A stretch of 64,000 nucleotides of DNA from Scalesia atractyloides (GCA_947069175.1 CAMTDV010000003.1:82907014-82971013); one strand, 5' to 3'; shown: positions 35,522 to 48,120, counted from the first letter of the stretch. The notes: generated by a model not told the origin, from the letters alone. Numbers and translations are program-made.

Positions 35522-36992
35522 TCACACGATTTATTAGGGTATGCTAAATTGCTAACACCATTCGTCATTTTTCAAATTCTTTTTATTTGTTCATATGAAT
35601 ATATGATTCATTATGATTGTAACAATATTAGATTGTTTGAAGAGTTGGGAAATTATAATTCATGTTTGTTTAATTACATGTGTTCTTATGTGATGATTCT
35701 TTTATAATCAACGGTAAAAAAAATGGGGGTCCACAACTACAGTCCTTTAGCGCTCGTCATTACACTCACAATACCCCTTTGGCATCCCTTTAGCGCTCCC
35801 CTACGGCGCCCACAAGGCGGTGTTTAAGGCGCCACTCCACACCATATAGCCTAAGTATATCGTATTCGTCTTTCGTTTACATACATAGTTGAGCTTATTT
35901 AAATTTCTGGAAAATCCGAGTTACGAGTCTAATTAGCATTTAGGAAATTAATTTCCTAAATATGTCTAAAAAAACAAGTAAGAAGATTTTATCATTGTTA
36001 TTTGGTGAAAAAGATTGATATATGATAGTTCATTTGTACAAAAATAAATAAATAAGTACGACATACTCGTGGCATTACCTAGGCAGGCCGGCTACTTATC
36101 CTCTAGCTTCGTTAACAATCCAATACAAAACCAAACCGCGTTAGCAATAGTTGGGTTTTTTTTTTTTTTACTTTTTTGAATCAAAATCAGTATTGATGAA
36201 GTTTTGAAATCGAACTAAAACAAATGTTTACTACTTTTTTCCTTGATAATATGAACTTAGTTAGTAGCCTTTGAAAAAATAACGTTTAGCACGAATTGGT
36301 TTCACACAAAACTTCTATGAATAGATAAATGCTTTAACATGTTATTTGTCACGTATTGACTTTTACAAAAGTTACAACTTCAAATAGAGAGAGAGAATTG
36401 TTATAGAATTATAGAGAAAACTTGAGGAGTATATGATATTATAACATTGTTTTTTAGGTTAAGTGAATGGTCTAGTCTGGCTTGATAAAAAAAAAGGTTC
36501 TAAAAACAATTCGCAAACCAGACCATCTAGTTTATTATGGAGAAAAAAACCTCACTTTGAAAAGTAAATAGAAAACCATCTGTGAAAATAAAACCGATAC
36601 TAATTTTGGTTGGATTCGTTGGCTTGAACCGTACCATGAATAGTTGAATACACATGATGTTCTAGATACGCTCATAAAGCTATTCATCAGCTAACCAACT
36701 TGTAATTAAAGGTGTTAATCGTGTCAATTTGAATGGGTGAACTTGAATCGGCCCACGTATTTATTTGTGTCAAAGAAATCAATCATAATCCAGACACACG
36801 TAATGTGATTGAATTTGATTGAATGTCATAGTACCAAGAGGTCTTTTGTTAGAGAATTGTACATGGCTCATAGTAATGTGATTGAATGGAACTGGTCTTG
36901 TATAAATCCCCCATACATGGTTGTTGAAATTTATGAACTTAAAAGGATCTCGTTACATAATTATCTCTCTGGTATGTCCTTTTTTTAAGGAA
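35522..36992. other. Intergenic DNA downstream of the zinc-finger gene
   Basis: Probable 3' untranslated sequence in the first 100-200 bp, with no certain poly(A) signal. A GC-richer piece (TTTAGCGCTC, GGCGCC phrases, about 35,745-35,840) looks like a dispersed repeat. No gene seen. Confidence 0.5.
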
Positions 36993-37490
36993 TATTAGAT
37001 TTTAATGATCCAAATATTCATCGTTTACCGTCAACAGTCCCAACTTAAAAAATAACCACTAGCAGTCCCAACTATTAACGTATTGGCCTCCAATAGATCC
37101 TAATTAACAGAACCCTAACGTTGTTAGTCTCTGGTCGTCGGAAAAACGTTTTTGGCCAGAAAAGGTTCCTAATGTCCGATCTAAGGTTACAAAGAGGTTT
37201 GCGATGAAAATATTGAGTTTTCCAGCCAAAAACATGAGTTTTCTAGCCAACTAAAAAGAAGTTTTCCGACAACCTCAATAATTGGGGCTTTTACTAGTAA
37301 AGGTTCTAAAGGTCCGAAATAAGATTACAAAGAGGTTTGGGACCAAAAGGTCGAATTTTCCGGCTAAAAAGGAGTTTTCCGGCCAAAAAACGTTTTTTCG
37401 GCAACGAAGACTAACGACGTTAGGGTTATTTTTTAAGTTAGGAATGTTCACGACCAATGACGAATGGTTGGAATTATTAAAATCCAATAT
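36993..37490. mobile_element. Foldback MITE, copy 1
   Basis: Inverted ends of about 70 bp: TATTAGATTTTAATGATCC, later CAACTTAAAAAATAACC on the left, and the complements GGTTATTTTTTAAGTT... and ATTAAAATCCAATA on the right. The interior has several GGCCAGAAAA / TTTTCCGGCCAAAAA stretches. The same family recurs at 48,670-49,173. Open frames on both strands (37,275-37,563) are by-products of the repeat. No clear target duplication. Confidence 0.75.
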
Positions 37491-38587
37491 TTATTTTTGT
37501 AATAAGGTGCAAGATTCGGTTGTACACATCCTAACTGAGTGTTGGACGATCAACACCATATAGCATTGGGCGAGTACTTGGTGTAGAATTCTGCCTTATA
37601 TTTGCATTCTCCATTCAATATTTTTTGTTTATTTTCACAAAATTTGAACATGGGACCGGCCTATAGGAACATGGTGCATATGGTGATTTTAACTATATGT
37701 TGGTATATTTGACGTGCCAGAAACAAGGCTATTTTTAATAATAAAAATTGTCAATTAATTTGCTAAAATAGGAGATTAGAAGCACTAGTTATATGTGGGT
37801 CAAATATTGGGAGACATTTCTCTCCTATAATGTGAGAGGACTCGTGTAATTTTGTGTTTTGATTGTTTCTTTCTCTTGTATCTGGTGTTTGGTTTTTCTA
37901 TTTCCTTGCTATAATTACCAGCTTTCTGAATGAAATTTGATTTATCCGTTCAAAATAAATAAATAAAAACTCAGTAACAATATAAACAACCAATGACTCA
38001 ACTTAAATGATTTATTTTATTGTTTTTTTCCATTACCAGCTTTTGTTGATAGTTTCAAAAGAGAAAAACTAATTTAACTCATATTATATAATTTCATGTA
38101 TTAACAGTATATTATCTTTAAAAAAAATCGTTTCTGCCCAAAACTAATTTCTTATTATGTGTGAATTCTGTTGTTATTGTATATTTGGGAGGGGAGAGAG
38201 AAAATGCATATTACTAAAATTGCATTATCTTTAGCATTTATGCCTTGTTATTGATTTTTATTAGGGTTGTGAGTAGAGGAGAGAGAAAAAACGGTACTGC
38301 TTATCTGTATATTTGAAAGAATATTATGCATTCTCATTAATTTTTTAATATTTTTTTTAAAAATAGTTATTAGTGAATGAAAAAGAAAAAAGTAACAATA
38401 AAGGCATAAACAAGTATTATGCAATAGAAAATAGAGAAGTAAAAGTAGTGATTTTTAATGTAATTATAAAAATAGAGATAAAAGAATGGATGTGAATACT
38501 CTTACAATTTAACGGATATGATGGCCAAATTTTTTTCATGTGACACCAATTATGATATTTGTTACATTATTAGTTATGTGGATAGAA

Positions 38588-38590
<3 letters not shown>
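37491..38590. other. Intergenic AT-rich DNA
   Basis: No gene recognised. A short stretch near 37,500-37,620 (CTAACTGAGTGTTGGACGATC) resembles the end of a non-LTR reverse-transcriptase reading frame, but it is too short to be sure. Confidence 0.4.
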
Positions 38591-38624
<34 letters not shown>

Positions 38625-38631
<7 letters not shown>

Positions 38632-39376
38632 TAGGATCATTTATGAACAACTTTTTGAGAGTGAACTAATCTTGGCCTTTAATAATTTTTTAGATTAAAA
38701 GAGTAAGATTGATATTAGTCAATTACTTTTAATTAAAATCCTTAATTTTCTCATCTTTTAACTCTCTCTCTCTTCATTTCTAATTATTTACCTATTATTT
38801 TAATTATAAGAGATTAAAGGGCTAATGTTTATTTTTAAATAAACTCTTATGTTCTTTTTAAAATTAAATATTAAACATAATTAAATTAATTTTTTTACAT
38901 ACGTGTATACAAGTCAGTATATATAAGACTTATACACTTGTGTATAATTGCATCTTGTTCCCACAGGTCGGTATAAACCAGATTTATACACATGTGTATT
39001 ATTCAAGTACATATGTATATAAACTAATAGTTGTGTATCTTTATAAATTGATAGTTAGTGAGACTGTACACATGTATATAAACTAACATCTGTATATCTT
39101 GTATAAACTAATACTATCGAGACTGTACACATGTGTATACACTAACAACTGTGTATCTTGTATATACAGAAACTAGCAAGATTTTAGGAATTTTGATTAT
39201 ATTGTGTAATAAATACAATTTACAAAAGACGCAAATACCCTTCTGTCAATTAATTTAAAGGGAAGTTACAACACTAAAATTACAATCTTGTCATTGTTTA
39301 AAATCTCTAGATGATATAATCCAATAGCTTAAATTAGTTCACACAGTTCACTTTCAACCTAGTGTTCACTTAGAAC

Positions 39377-39386
<10 letters not shown>
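38625..39386. mobile_element. TIR element nested in TA repeats
   Basis: The left end TATAGGGTTAGGATCATTT and the right end, read in reverse, TATAGGGTAGGGTTCTAAG are imperfect inverted repeats. The element is about 760 bp with long TA runs outside both ends (38,591-38,626 and 39,385-39,470), fitting insertion at TA. Inside, from about 39,004 to 39,181, a 59-bp unit containing GTACACATGT is repeated three times. No coding capacity. Confidence 0.65.
39004..39181. repeat. 59-bp tandem repeat, three units
   Basis: Units begin near 39,004, 39,063 and 39,122 with variants of ACTGTACACATGTATATA and end near ATCGAG/AGCAAG. They lie in the TIR element at 38,625-39,386. Confidence 0.75.

Positions 39387-39470
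<84 letters not shown>
39385..39470. repeat. (TA)n microsatellite
   Basis: About 85 bases of TA with one interruption (ATATTATAT). Confidence 0.95.
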
Positions 39471-39472
<2 letters not shown>

Positions 39473-39485
39473 AAGATGGTCTCAA

Positions 39486-40111
39486 CAGGGGTGTTAATCG
39501 AATTTTTGAATTATTCAAATCGAATTATTCGAATAACTTTTATTTTCCCTTGAATTCAAATTCAATTGAAACCTACCGAATTCGTGTTCGAATAAAAAAT
39601 CTAATTCGAATTCATTTGTTTCAGATTCTTTTAAAATATGTAAAAGAATATCAAAATGAAAAATAAATTTTAAAGCAGCTATAAAGCACCATATCACATT
39701 AAAAAAGATCCAAATAAAGTACCATAAGTCTAAAATTCAAAACGAGAAGTCGGGAATAATCACTCCACATTACAAATTAATATTTTCAGGGTTAGATATC
39801 TATTGATATATTTGTTATTTAGGTTTTAGTTATGGGCCATGTAGTGGGTTTGGTAATGGGTAATTTTAATACTTTGAATAAATTTTAAAAATAATTTATA
39901 GTATAGCCCAATAAAAGTTATATATGTATTATACATAAAAATAATAAATTAAAATGTATTATATTAATTCGAATTTTGAATCGGATCGAAATTGAAATTA
40001 TAAATTCGTGTTCGATTAACCTGACTCGAATTTGAATTCTTATAATCGAAAAGAATTATGCATAATCAAATTCAATTTTTTTAAATTCGTAACGAGTTCT
40101 AAACACCCCTA
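39486..40111. mobile_element. hAT-like MITE, 626 bp
   Basis: Ends CAGGGGTGTTAATCG on the left and AACACCCCTA on the right, flanked by GTCTCAA at 39,479-39,485 and 40,112-40,118. CAGGG-type ends and a 7-8 bp duplication fit the hAT superfamily. The interior is built of GAATTCGAAT-like palindromic pieces. No coding capacity. Confidence 0.75.
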
Positions 40112-40310
40112 GTCTCAATATATATTAATATTGGTGAGATGAGACTTTAAAATAAAGCTCAAACCAATACCTAACAAAACCTATATTTAGTTGGTATCAT
40201 AAACAGTGGCAACTCCATATAGTAACCATGTAGTAACACGATAACACTTCAGCCCTAGGCACTAACATTAGGGTTAAAAACTTAGGTGGCTACAGTAACC
40301 TTCTACTTAG

Positions 40311-43300
40311 AACGGAATCCTTTTCGGAGAAGGAGCCTTGCCGGAATCTGACTTTGAAGACACCCCTCCCCACCTCCGCGACCTCGCTGCCGCCGCCGTC
40401 CACGGTGACGTTGAGGCACTCCGTCAAGCCCTAGGTATATTATCTTGTGGTTTGTATACATTTAATTATTTACGTGCTGATGATTGGTTCATATTAAATT
40501 AAATGTGTGGGAAGTGTACGGATGATTTTTGTTTATTTTAGGGTTTAGTAGGATCCGGTACGAATGAAATTAACCAGCTAAACGTACAAATAAGTTGAGT
40601 GATTATTATTCCTCGTTTTCAACTAGCGTAATCATATTACAAAAAATGCAGTAGCGTAATAATACTCAACTGTAGTAACCGTAGAGTCTAGTTATTTGTA
40701 TGTTTAGCACATTAGGGTTAGGGTAAAATGAAAACTCAATACGAGTTACGAGAACTCAGAGAACTCGGCATATTCCGAAAAGTTTTTTCAAAATTTTTTT
40801 ACCAAAAATCCTAAAAAGATCAACTTTTCCAATAAAAATAAAAGTTTGTTTCTTTTTTTACAACAGCCGTAAATGCTATAAAAAAGTGATGCCATGCTTA
40901 TGTCGTCAGTTTTTACAGTTGCTGTAAGGGGACGAAAACAACACTTCATTTTTTTACAGCCGCCTTTGAAACATTTTAAACTAGGGGTGTGAAAAAGATG
41001 GGGTCAAAACTCGCACGAAAGGCCGAGTTCTCTAGGTTCTCACAACTCGTATGAGTTTTCTGCTATGAAGCACGGGGACGGCTTGGATCATTGAGTACCC
41101 GTCCTGGGGACGGTTTGGTGACAAAAACGCCATGGGGACGCTATGGGGACAGAAACACCAGGGAGCCTTTTAATAAATTAATTGTGGGCCTTTTTCACTA
41201 AATTAACAATGGACGTTTTTAAAATATGAGCCCAATGTCTTATATTTCTTAAATGAGTTTATTTGTAAGATGGTGAAAGTGAAAAGGAAAAATAAAGAAG
41301 GTTGTCGGCCGATCTCTATTTTGGATTTTATTTAATATATTTAGTTTGGGCTCTATTTAATGTATTTTATATTTTTTTGTCGTACTGTTGCGCGGTACCC
41401 GTATCTTAGATTTTCGAGTTTTGTCGTACTGTTTCCGTACCCGTAACTATTTTGGGGGTTTTTGCTACATTATCTTTGATGTACATTTATTTTTTTATAT
41501 GTTTTTATTCCCGTACCCGTCCCGGCCCCGCTTCTTGAATTTTTTAGTTTTGCCGTTTCCCGTACCCGTCCCCGTACCCCGTTCCCGTACCCGTCCCACT
41601 GCATCATAGGTTTTCTGTTGATCCGGATCCTGGCTCATTAAATCTATTTGTATTTGATCCTAACTCTATATAAGTTCAAAAATGAAATTGGTGTACAATT
41701 TTAATATAAAGTTTGCAGATTGATGATCGTGGTACTTTTGAATTCTGATTGTATGTTACATAAAAAAGGTTTTGAACTTAGGAGTTGTTGGTGAAGGATA
41801 TTGTTGTTCTGCAGGGTGTCATGGCTCAATTTTCTAGCATTATGTTTCAGGAAATAACGACCAGTGTGTGTGTCATAGTGATTTGGAATCGAAAATGTAG
41901 GTGAAATCTTGGTTTGAGAAGGCGCAAGAAGCATTTAGGGGAAAAAGGGCGGGCCTCGTGTAGTTTTAGGGTATGTAGGAGGTTTACGTGTAAAAACAAC
42001 CAAAACTATGAAGAAGTTATGAAAGGTTTACTTGATAAATAGGTTGATATGTAAATAGATGAGAGAGATGCAACTTTTGATGTAAATAAAGCTTATTAGG
42101 TTGTACATAGTTGCATGCTTCGCACCTTGGCTTTTGGGACCAAAACGCCTTGGAGTGCCTCGGGCTTATTTAAACCAAGGGTGTGTAATTTAAAAGATAT
42201 TGAAATTTGTTGCCCTCAGAATGTCTACTTATATCTATTATGTTAGATGCATAGACTTGATTATATAAATTTTTAATCAACTATAAGCATTATCAGAGAG
42301 GATATCAATGTATCGCATTTGAGTTCGAGTTATTCTAAATCTTTATTAACAAAAAAGATATCGTTATTGACTCTTTGTTGCTCTTATTTAATTCTTACTT
42401 TAGAACTCCGAAACGCGTTTGTTTGAACATTGGGTTGTGAGTTACCGTCATGAAACGGGTAAAGATTGTTACAGTTGATGAATAGTTACAATCCTTAGTT
42501 TCAATTTGGACAAATAAAATCTTTTGTTGCTCTTATAATGAATTTTTTCCACTGGTTCCGCCAAAATAGATCATTTGGAAGGCAGCATCGATGAACCAGT
42601 TGAGGACGGAGATACCGCACTTCATCTCACCTGTCTCTATGGGCATCTGTCCTGTGTCCAGGTAAGCATAGGGATACGCGCACACACACACACACACACT
42701 TTGTTCGGAAATGTTTTCTATTTCATTTTTGGCAAACTTTTTAATCCAAAATGACCTCTTTGCCCATTAGTAGTCATTGTAGATCCACAAGATTACTCTT
42801 ATAGTCTTATGAAGTATTTACCGAACTAGTGTGAAGCGAAAAGGTTTGATCGTCTGACCGACTATAACCATGATCGTTTTCATTCAGCTATTGCTGGAAA
42901 GGGGAGCTTCAGTGGAGGCTAAGGATGAAGATGGTGGTATTCCTCTGCATGATGCTTGTGCTGGAGGTTAGCGATATGCTCTTATCTTTTATTTTATAAA
43001 ACTAAAAACGTGTTATTTGCCTATAATTTGTGCTCACTTGCAACTGCAGGATTTATGGAAATAGTCCAACTCTTGATCGGTAAAGCCGATTCTCCAGAAT
43101 GCTTGAATAGAATGCTTGAAACAGTTGATGTAGAGAGCGACACTGTAAGTTAACATTTATTTGAAGCAATGATAATACTTATGTTATTAAAGTATGTAAC
43201 TATAAACATGGATTTTGATATATGGTTTTAGTATGCTCAATCTGATTATCAAAAATAAGGTTCAATTAGGCATCATTCAGAGCGGTTTTGGTATTTTGTT

Positions 43301-43861
43301 GGTATTTCTTTCATGTTGAATAAAAAAGCTGTTAAAACCGATTAGTGCTAGACTGACTGCCTAATTATAAGCTTAATTGCTTAAGTTTCTGTTCATAATT
43401 ATTTTAACTTTCTATATGTAATTAGTTTTATTTTTTTGTATAGAATAAATACTTTATATTCATTGTATTTTTTATATATTATTATCTTTATATGTAGTTT
43501 TTAAAGCCAGAGCTTGTATATAATGTCATTCATCTATACGTCAACAAAACCAAAGTGTTGTTTCATATATTAATTCCTGATCATGGGACAGCCTCTTCAC
43601 AATGCGGCTAGAGGGGAACACAAGGAAATTGTTCAACTTTTACTTTCACTCGGGGCATCGATTAGTAAAACAAATGTGTATGGAAAGGTTGGTATTCGAT
43701 TGGGTTGAGGTTCATGTTTTTTTTTCTGTTTATATCTGGTCATGCGTGGCTAATGTGTTGAAATTTGACAGACCCCAGGAGAGCTAGCAGAACCCAATAC
43801 CGAAACATGGGCAATCTTAGAAGCTGCAGCCAGAACGAGTGCAGTTGCAGCTCAGGTTTAA
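40311..43861 (+). CDS. Ankyrin-repeat protein, six exons seen, start not found
   Basis: Coding exons: 40311-40434, 42570-42661, 42888-42966, 43050-43144, 43592-43687, 43772-43861, all with GT/AG introns, joining in frame to 191 codons and TAA at 43,859-43,861. Residues read DLAAAAVHGDVEALRQAL at the start, then ankyrin repeats: DGDTALHLTCLYGHLSCVQL, DEDGGIPLHDACAGGFMEI, TPLHNAAREHKEIVQLLL, and a KTPGELAEP end with an Ala-rich tail. Ankyrin repeats mediate protein binding; the partner is unknown. The first exon seen starts at an acceptor (CTTAG/AACGG), with an in-frame stop just before it. So the initiator exon lies further upstream or is lost; none was found among the repeats there. Confidence 0.85.
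40435..42569 (+). other. Large intron of the ankyrin gene
   Basis: A 2.1 kb intron holding a hAT-like MITE (41,063-41,609), a telomere-like TTAGGGTTAGGG at about 40,711-40,722 and other low-copy sequence. No further exons needed or seen. Confidence 0.7.
41063..41609. mobile_element. hAT-like MITE with CCCGTAC repeats, 547 bp
   Basis: Flanked by an exact 8-bp duplication GTTTTCTG (41,055-41,062 and 41,610-41,617). Ends CTATGAAGCACGGGGACG and CGTCCCACTGCATCATAG are inverted. The right part is dense in CCCGTACCCGTCCC phrases. A 73-codon open frame here is repeat-derived. Confidence 0.85.
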
Positions 43862-44534
43862 CAGTATATCTCAAGTTTTGGTTTTGTTTGTTGAGACTTG
43901 AGATAGCTTATCTTCATGGTCAAATGACTGTAGGATTAAACCTTATTTTTGGTAGTCAAATACCATCACTCTCGTATTTGACTAACGAGCCTTGTTTAAA
44001 AAGGTCGACTTACCAACCCGTTTAACACGTCTGTTACAACTTGATCATAACTCATTAACTTGTTTGACTAGTTTGGATAATTGAATTAAATGGTTGTGTT
44101 GGGGTTATAGGATTTTAGGTGTGTGGGGTTAACGAGTGGTGTCTAGGCTTTTTAAGATTCAACCCGCCAACCTGACACAATCTACGCTCCTAAAAATCAC
44201 TTGTTATTACTAGACAAATTCACAACCACCAATTTGGGTGCACGTTATTTACATATCATAACTACATTACATCACAAAACATTGCTTCTTGTCTTGTTGC
44301 TATTCCGGGGCCAACTCAGGGTTTCAAACATCATCATGATCACAACTTTACATGAGATCGGAATTCCTTTTCACCTTTTCTTCCAAGCGTAGATACGCCT
44401 CAAACACAACCCTAATCACATGAAGAAATCGTAGATTTACATGTATTTTTTTTTATTTTTTTTTTGAAAATTTTAATATAAGCTCACAAGACGGGTTAGA
44501 CAAGTAGAACCATAAGACAATTTTTGGAGCATCT
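43862..44534. other. Convergent intergenic space
   Basis: Holds the 3' untranslated regions of the ankyrin gene (plus) and the Rab gene (minus), 673 bp apart at their stop codons. A T-rich run is near 44,446-44,464. No gene recognised. Confidence 0.6.
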
Positions 44535-47500
44535 TTATGAGCAACAGCCACCGCTAGATGTTCTAGCCTGGTGCTCTGGTTTCTGCTTCATTATGTTCTT
44601 CACAACAGGAGACCCTTCTTCTAGAAGACTCGGGACTTCCATTATCTGCAATAACCAGTTAAGTCAAATTGGGTTGACCCGCAAACACTTTTTTGTCTAC
44701 TTTAAAATTAAGATTGAGAGCGATAGTTCTGACTATAAAAACAATATCAGTACCATAATGATCTAAATCTTTGAATAAAAGCAACTTTACCTTTTGTGCA
44801 AGCTCTTCAAAACATTGATGTATATTTTCTTGAGTTCGAGCACTACATTCAAGAAACAAACAACCAAGCTCTTTTGCAAGAGCAACACCTTCTTCCCTGC
44901 TTACAAACCTTTCTGAGTCCTGAAATGGAATTTCTTAAAACTTTAACCTAAAAATGAAATGTAACAAAATTTGAAATAAACCCACCAAATATACAAACAA
45001 ATGGAAGCATATTAAACATTGAAATGGAATGTGGAGATTACTTTGTCAACTTTATTTCCAACAAGCATCTTCACACAGTCTTGATTAGTGGAGTAAAGAT
45101 CCACTTCTTTGGCCCATATTTCAGACAAGTTTGTGAATGTTTCTCTCCTTGTAACATCATACACTATAACACATACAGTGTTCAATGTATCACTAGATAT
45201 TAGTTGTGGTGCAAGAGTAGCATTATGCAGGTGTAGACCCAGAAATTATTTTCTGGGTGGTCGAACGAGGGGTTTAATCAAAATTTCAAGGGGTGCGATC
45301 GGGATTTTAGCCTATAAAATACATTTAAAACTTTAGTTTAAGGGGTCCGCCCACCCATCTAAGCTCTAACTTAGGTCCGCTCCTGGCATTATGTAACATT
45401 CTATATCCATAATATAATATGAATAGCAATAAATCCAGTTAAGCTTCAAAGGTATGTATTAATAATACTAGTGTATAGAAATATGTGTACGCATTTTTAC
45501 AATTTTGGATATAAATTCAGTGATTGTATACCAAGAATAATCCCTTGGGCACCTCTGTAGTAAGAGCTGGTCAATGTCCTGAATCTCTCCTGTCCAGCTG
45601 TAACAAACAAATATCAGATGACAAATCAGGAACCATTGATGGTTACTTTTAGTGGAATTTTCACACATCATTAGTATGTTTGTTTCTAGAATTTCACTTG
45701 CATACTTTGATTATTATGTGGGAAAAAGGACAAAAGATAAAATGTAATAATGTATACAACCAACACTGACATAACTGCATGCAAACATAAAGCAATTGTC
45801 TAGATTCAACCTTTTAGAATCATTGTTAAGAAAAAAAAAAAATAGTGAGAGTTTATATACAAAATTGTTTATAGGTTTGTGTTCTCCTTGATAAGAGTTA
45901 TGCAACAAGCTAAGATGTATCTAAACTAGAGCTAAGGTGAATGCGATATGGTGTTTGAAAGAGAAATTGAAAGGAGAAAATGCAACGGTCCGACTGGCTT
46001 GTAAAATTCATGCTTGTGAGCAGTGGCGGATCTAGAAAATCCGCATAGGGGTAACGTTTCGAAAAAGGGGTAACGAAATCGAAAAACGTCAAATTTTTTC
46101 AAATTTTACACTACCGTTAGAGCGTCAAGGGGCAACGGAGGTTACCCCTTGTAACGCTATAGGTCTGCCCCTACTTGTGAGTAGGCACAACATAGGGACC
46201 AAAAGTTTTCTCATTTTGTACCAGCAAAACACCTAGTAGATTTTGATCAAATTTTACAGTATAACCAAGCTGTTTGGGGTTTAAATACAAACTAAGACAT
46301 TTAAGTGTAGTTTTAAAGAAAGTTGGTGATCTGTAGCAATGTCAAACCTTGTTCTTAGTAAATTCTGATTCTTCTTTTGTTTTTATGTTGCAGCTTCTTC
46401 CGGTTTGATTTCTGTTTTTATATTTATTGTATATACTTTTCTTTTAAATGTATTCAATCAATAAAATCCAACGCATACCTGTGTCCCATATTGTAAGTTT
46501 TAATCTTTTCCCGCCAACTGTAAACAACTTTATTTTGAAGTCAACACCTGCTCAACCAATAAAGAGTAAAATAAATAGAAACTGAAACTGTTAACAAGTA
46601 TGATAAAGAATCTCTCATTGTTATTCCAGCAAAGTGTGAAGACTTGCAAACTATTTAGTAGCAATGAACGTCTTCGAAAATCATAAAAAAAAAAAAAATT
46701 GGCCTTGTACGAGATAAAAAATTTGGGCCCTACTCATTAATCCGTTATGTTTGTTTATTGATTTGGGCCAAGTCATTAATCCATTACACACTAAAACTGG
46801 ACTTCTGAATTTGATTGACAAAAACAGTTGGGTTTTAACGTTTTTGATTCATAAATCCAGGCCCTTTAAGTTTTTATCTTTAAAACATACAGATTTTTTT
46901 AAATATATATATATAAACCGGTTCAAACTGTTTCTGAGCCATATCCGGTACGGTATAAAAACCGGATTTTAAAACATTGCTATTTCGATTTGGGCCCAGA
47001 GCGGTCGCCCACCCGGCACTTACTCAGGGCCGGCCCTGAGTGAACCACTAGGGCGATCATTAAACTTAGTGTTTACTTTAAACGACCATCAGCTCCATAG
47101 AACCACCACGGAAATAGCTCATCCTATGTGCCAGAAATTTGTTTAAACACTCAATAGTACATTAGTACTGAGGTACTGAGCCATAAAGATGAACACACAA
47201 ACATAAGATGCCATTAATGAATAATGTTCTGAAGATGGTCAAATGCACTAAACAATACACAAGATCCTAAAACAGATACAGGTAACATACTGAACAACAT
47301 CAGTATTTTGCAAGTGCAGTGCTTTACCGCCATAATCACTACAACATTAGGTTTGTGCTTTTACTCGTTTTCGGTTTCGGTACAGATACCGATCTCATCC
47401 CTAGGGAGATATGCTTAATCCCTATGGAAAGATAATTAGAGTTACTTAATATATTCATATATGTACAATTTAGTGAATTTACAACAAAATTCATGCCTGT

Positions 47501-47824
47501 TATGCTTAATCAAATACTAAGTTAGATAAAACTACAATTCTGGAAAACAAAACTAAATTAGCAAAATTAAACATATCATAGTGCTAAATCTGTAACTACT
47601 CCTCAAACAAAACTCTGAATGCACATCCAAAGCACATCAATTCAGTAACAAAACAAGCGTTCACAAAACTCAAAACAAAAATCGATTAAATTACCAATAG
47701 TAGGAGCTAGATCGTCGACGGTGTTGGAAATGAAACTGACGAGAAGACTACTTTTACCGACACCAGAATCTCCGATCAACAATATCTTAAACGACAGATC
47801 GTACTGACCGGACGACGAATTCAT
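44535..47824 (-). CDS. RABC/Rab18-type small GTPase, six exons
   Basis: A Rab GTPase acting as a membrane-trafficking switch. Exons: 47824-47695, 46547-46479, 45597-45532, 45163-45042, 44919-44791, 44645-44535, total 627 nt, 208 residues, all with GT/AG introns and in frame. All Rab motifs are present: P-loop GDSGVGKS (about residues 18-25), effector loop APTIGVDF, DTAGQERF across exons 2-3, SSYYRGAQGIIL, NKVD at the exon 4 end, ECSART in exon 5, and a C-terminal CCS for prenylation. The N-terminal SGQYDLSFKILLIGDSGVG and the overall layout fit plant RABC2 (Rab18 class), for which peroxisome or lipid-droplet/ER roles have been proposed. The gene is intact. Confidence 0.93.
45220..45390. repeat. 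TE-like insertion in intron 3 of the Rab gene
   Basis: A stretch with GGTCGAACGAGGGG and GGGGTCCGCCCACCC, unlike the AT-rich intron around it. GGTCCGCTCCTGG at its right end is typical of hAT-type MITE ends. Left limit uncertain. Confidence 0.5.
46021..46173. mobile_element. hAT-like MITE, 153 bp, in intron 2 of the Rab gene
   Basis: Exact 8-bp duplication CTTGTGAG at 46,013-46,020 and 46,174-46,181. Starts CAGTGGCGGATCTAG and ends GGTCTGCCCCTA. CAGTGGCGGA is the common hAT end. The interior has GGGGTAACG and its complement. Confidence 0.9.
46548..47694 (-). other. Intron 1 of the Rab gene
   Basis: A 1.15 kb first intron with a CAGGGCCGGCCCTG palindrome at about 47,024-47,037, a 14-bp hAT-type MITE end whose partner end is not clear. 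A plus-strand open frame at 46,751-46,972 has no recognisable domain. Confidence 0.6.
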
Positions 47825-48120
47825 GTTGCTGAATCCAAATTCTGGTTTCTGTATCTATAATTCTGGATTACTAACAACACAACAACAGGTGTGTGATCAA
47901 TATCTGCACAAATAGTGAATACTTACGAAACGGAATCCGTCCAATTTGTGTGGAGGAAATTGATAGTGAAAGATGGAATCTAGAGAGAGAAAACAGCGGT
48001 TACCTGAGAAAGATACTTTTCTTGGGACTGGAAGTGAAATGCGAATCCGGTCATGAATGGCACGTTTCAGTTTTCAGTTGGTTTGTTTGTTTCACAGATA
48101 TTTTCTTCTATTTTATATAA
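47825..48120 (-). promoter_or_regulatory. 5' leader and promoter side of the Rab gene
   Basis: Sequence just upstream of the ATG on the minus strand. AGGTAACCG at about 47,997-48,005 on the minus strand could be a 5' leader splice donor, suggesting a leader intron, but no paired exon was confirmed. Confidence 0.35.

Noticed and set aside
37275..37563. Open frames on both strands
   Set aside because: They fall in the foldback MITE and have no domain.
40711..40722. Interstitial telomere repeat
   Set aside because: Only two TTAGGG units; too short to call.
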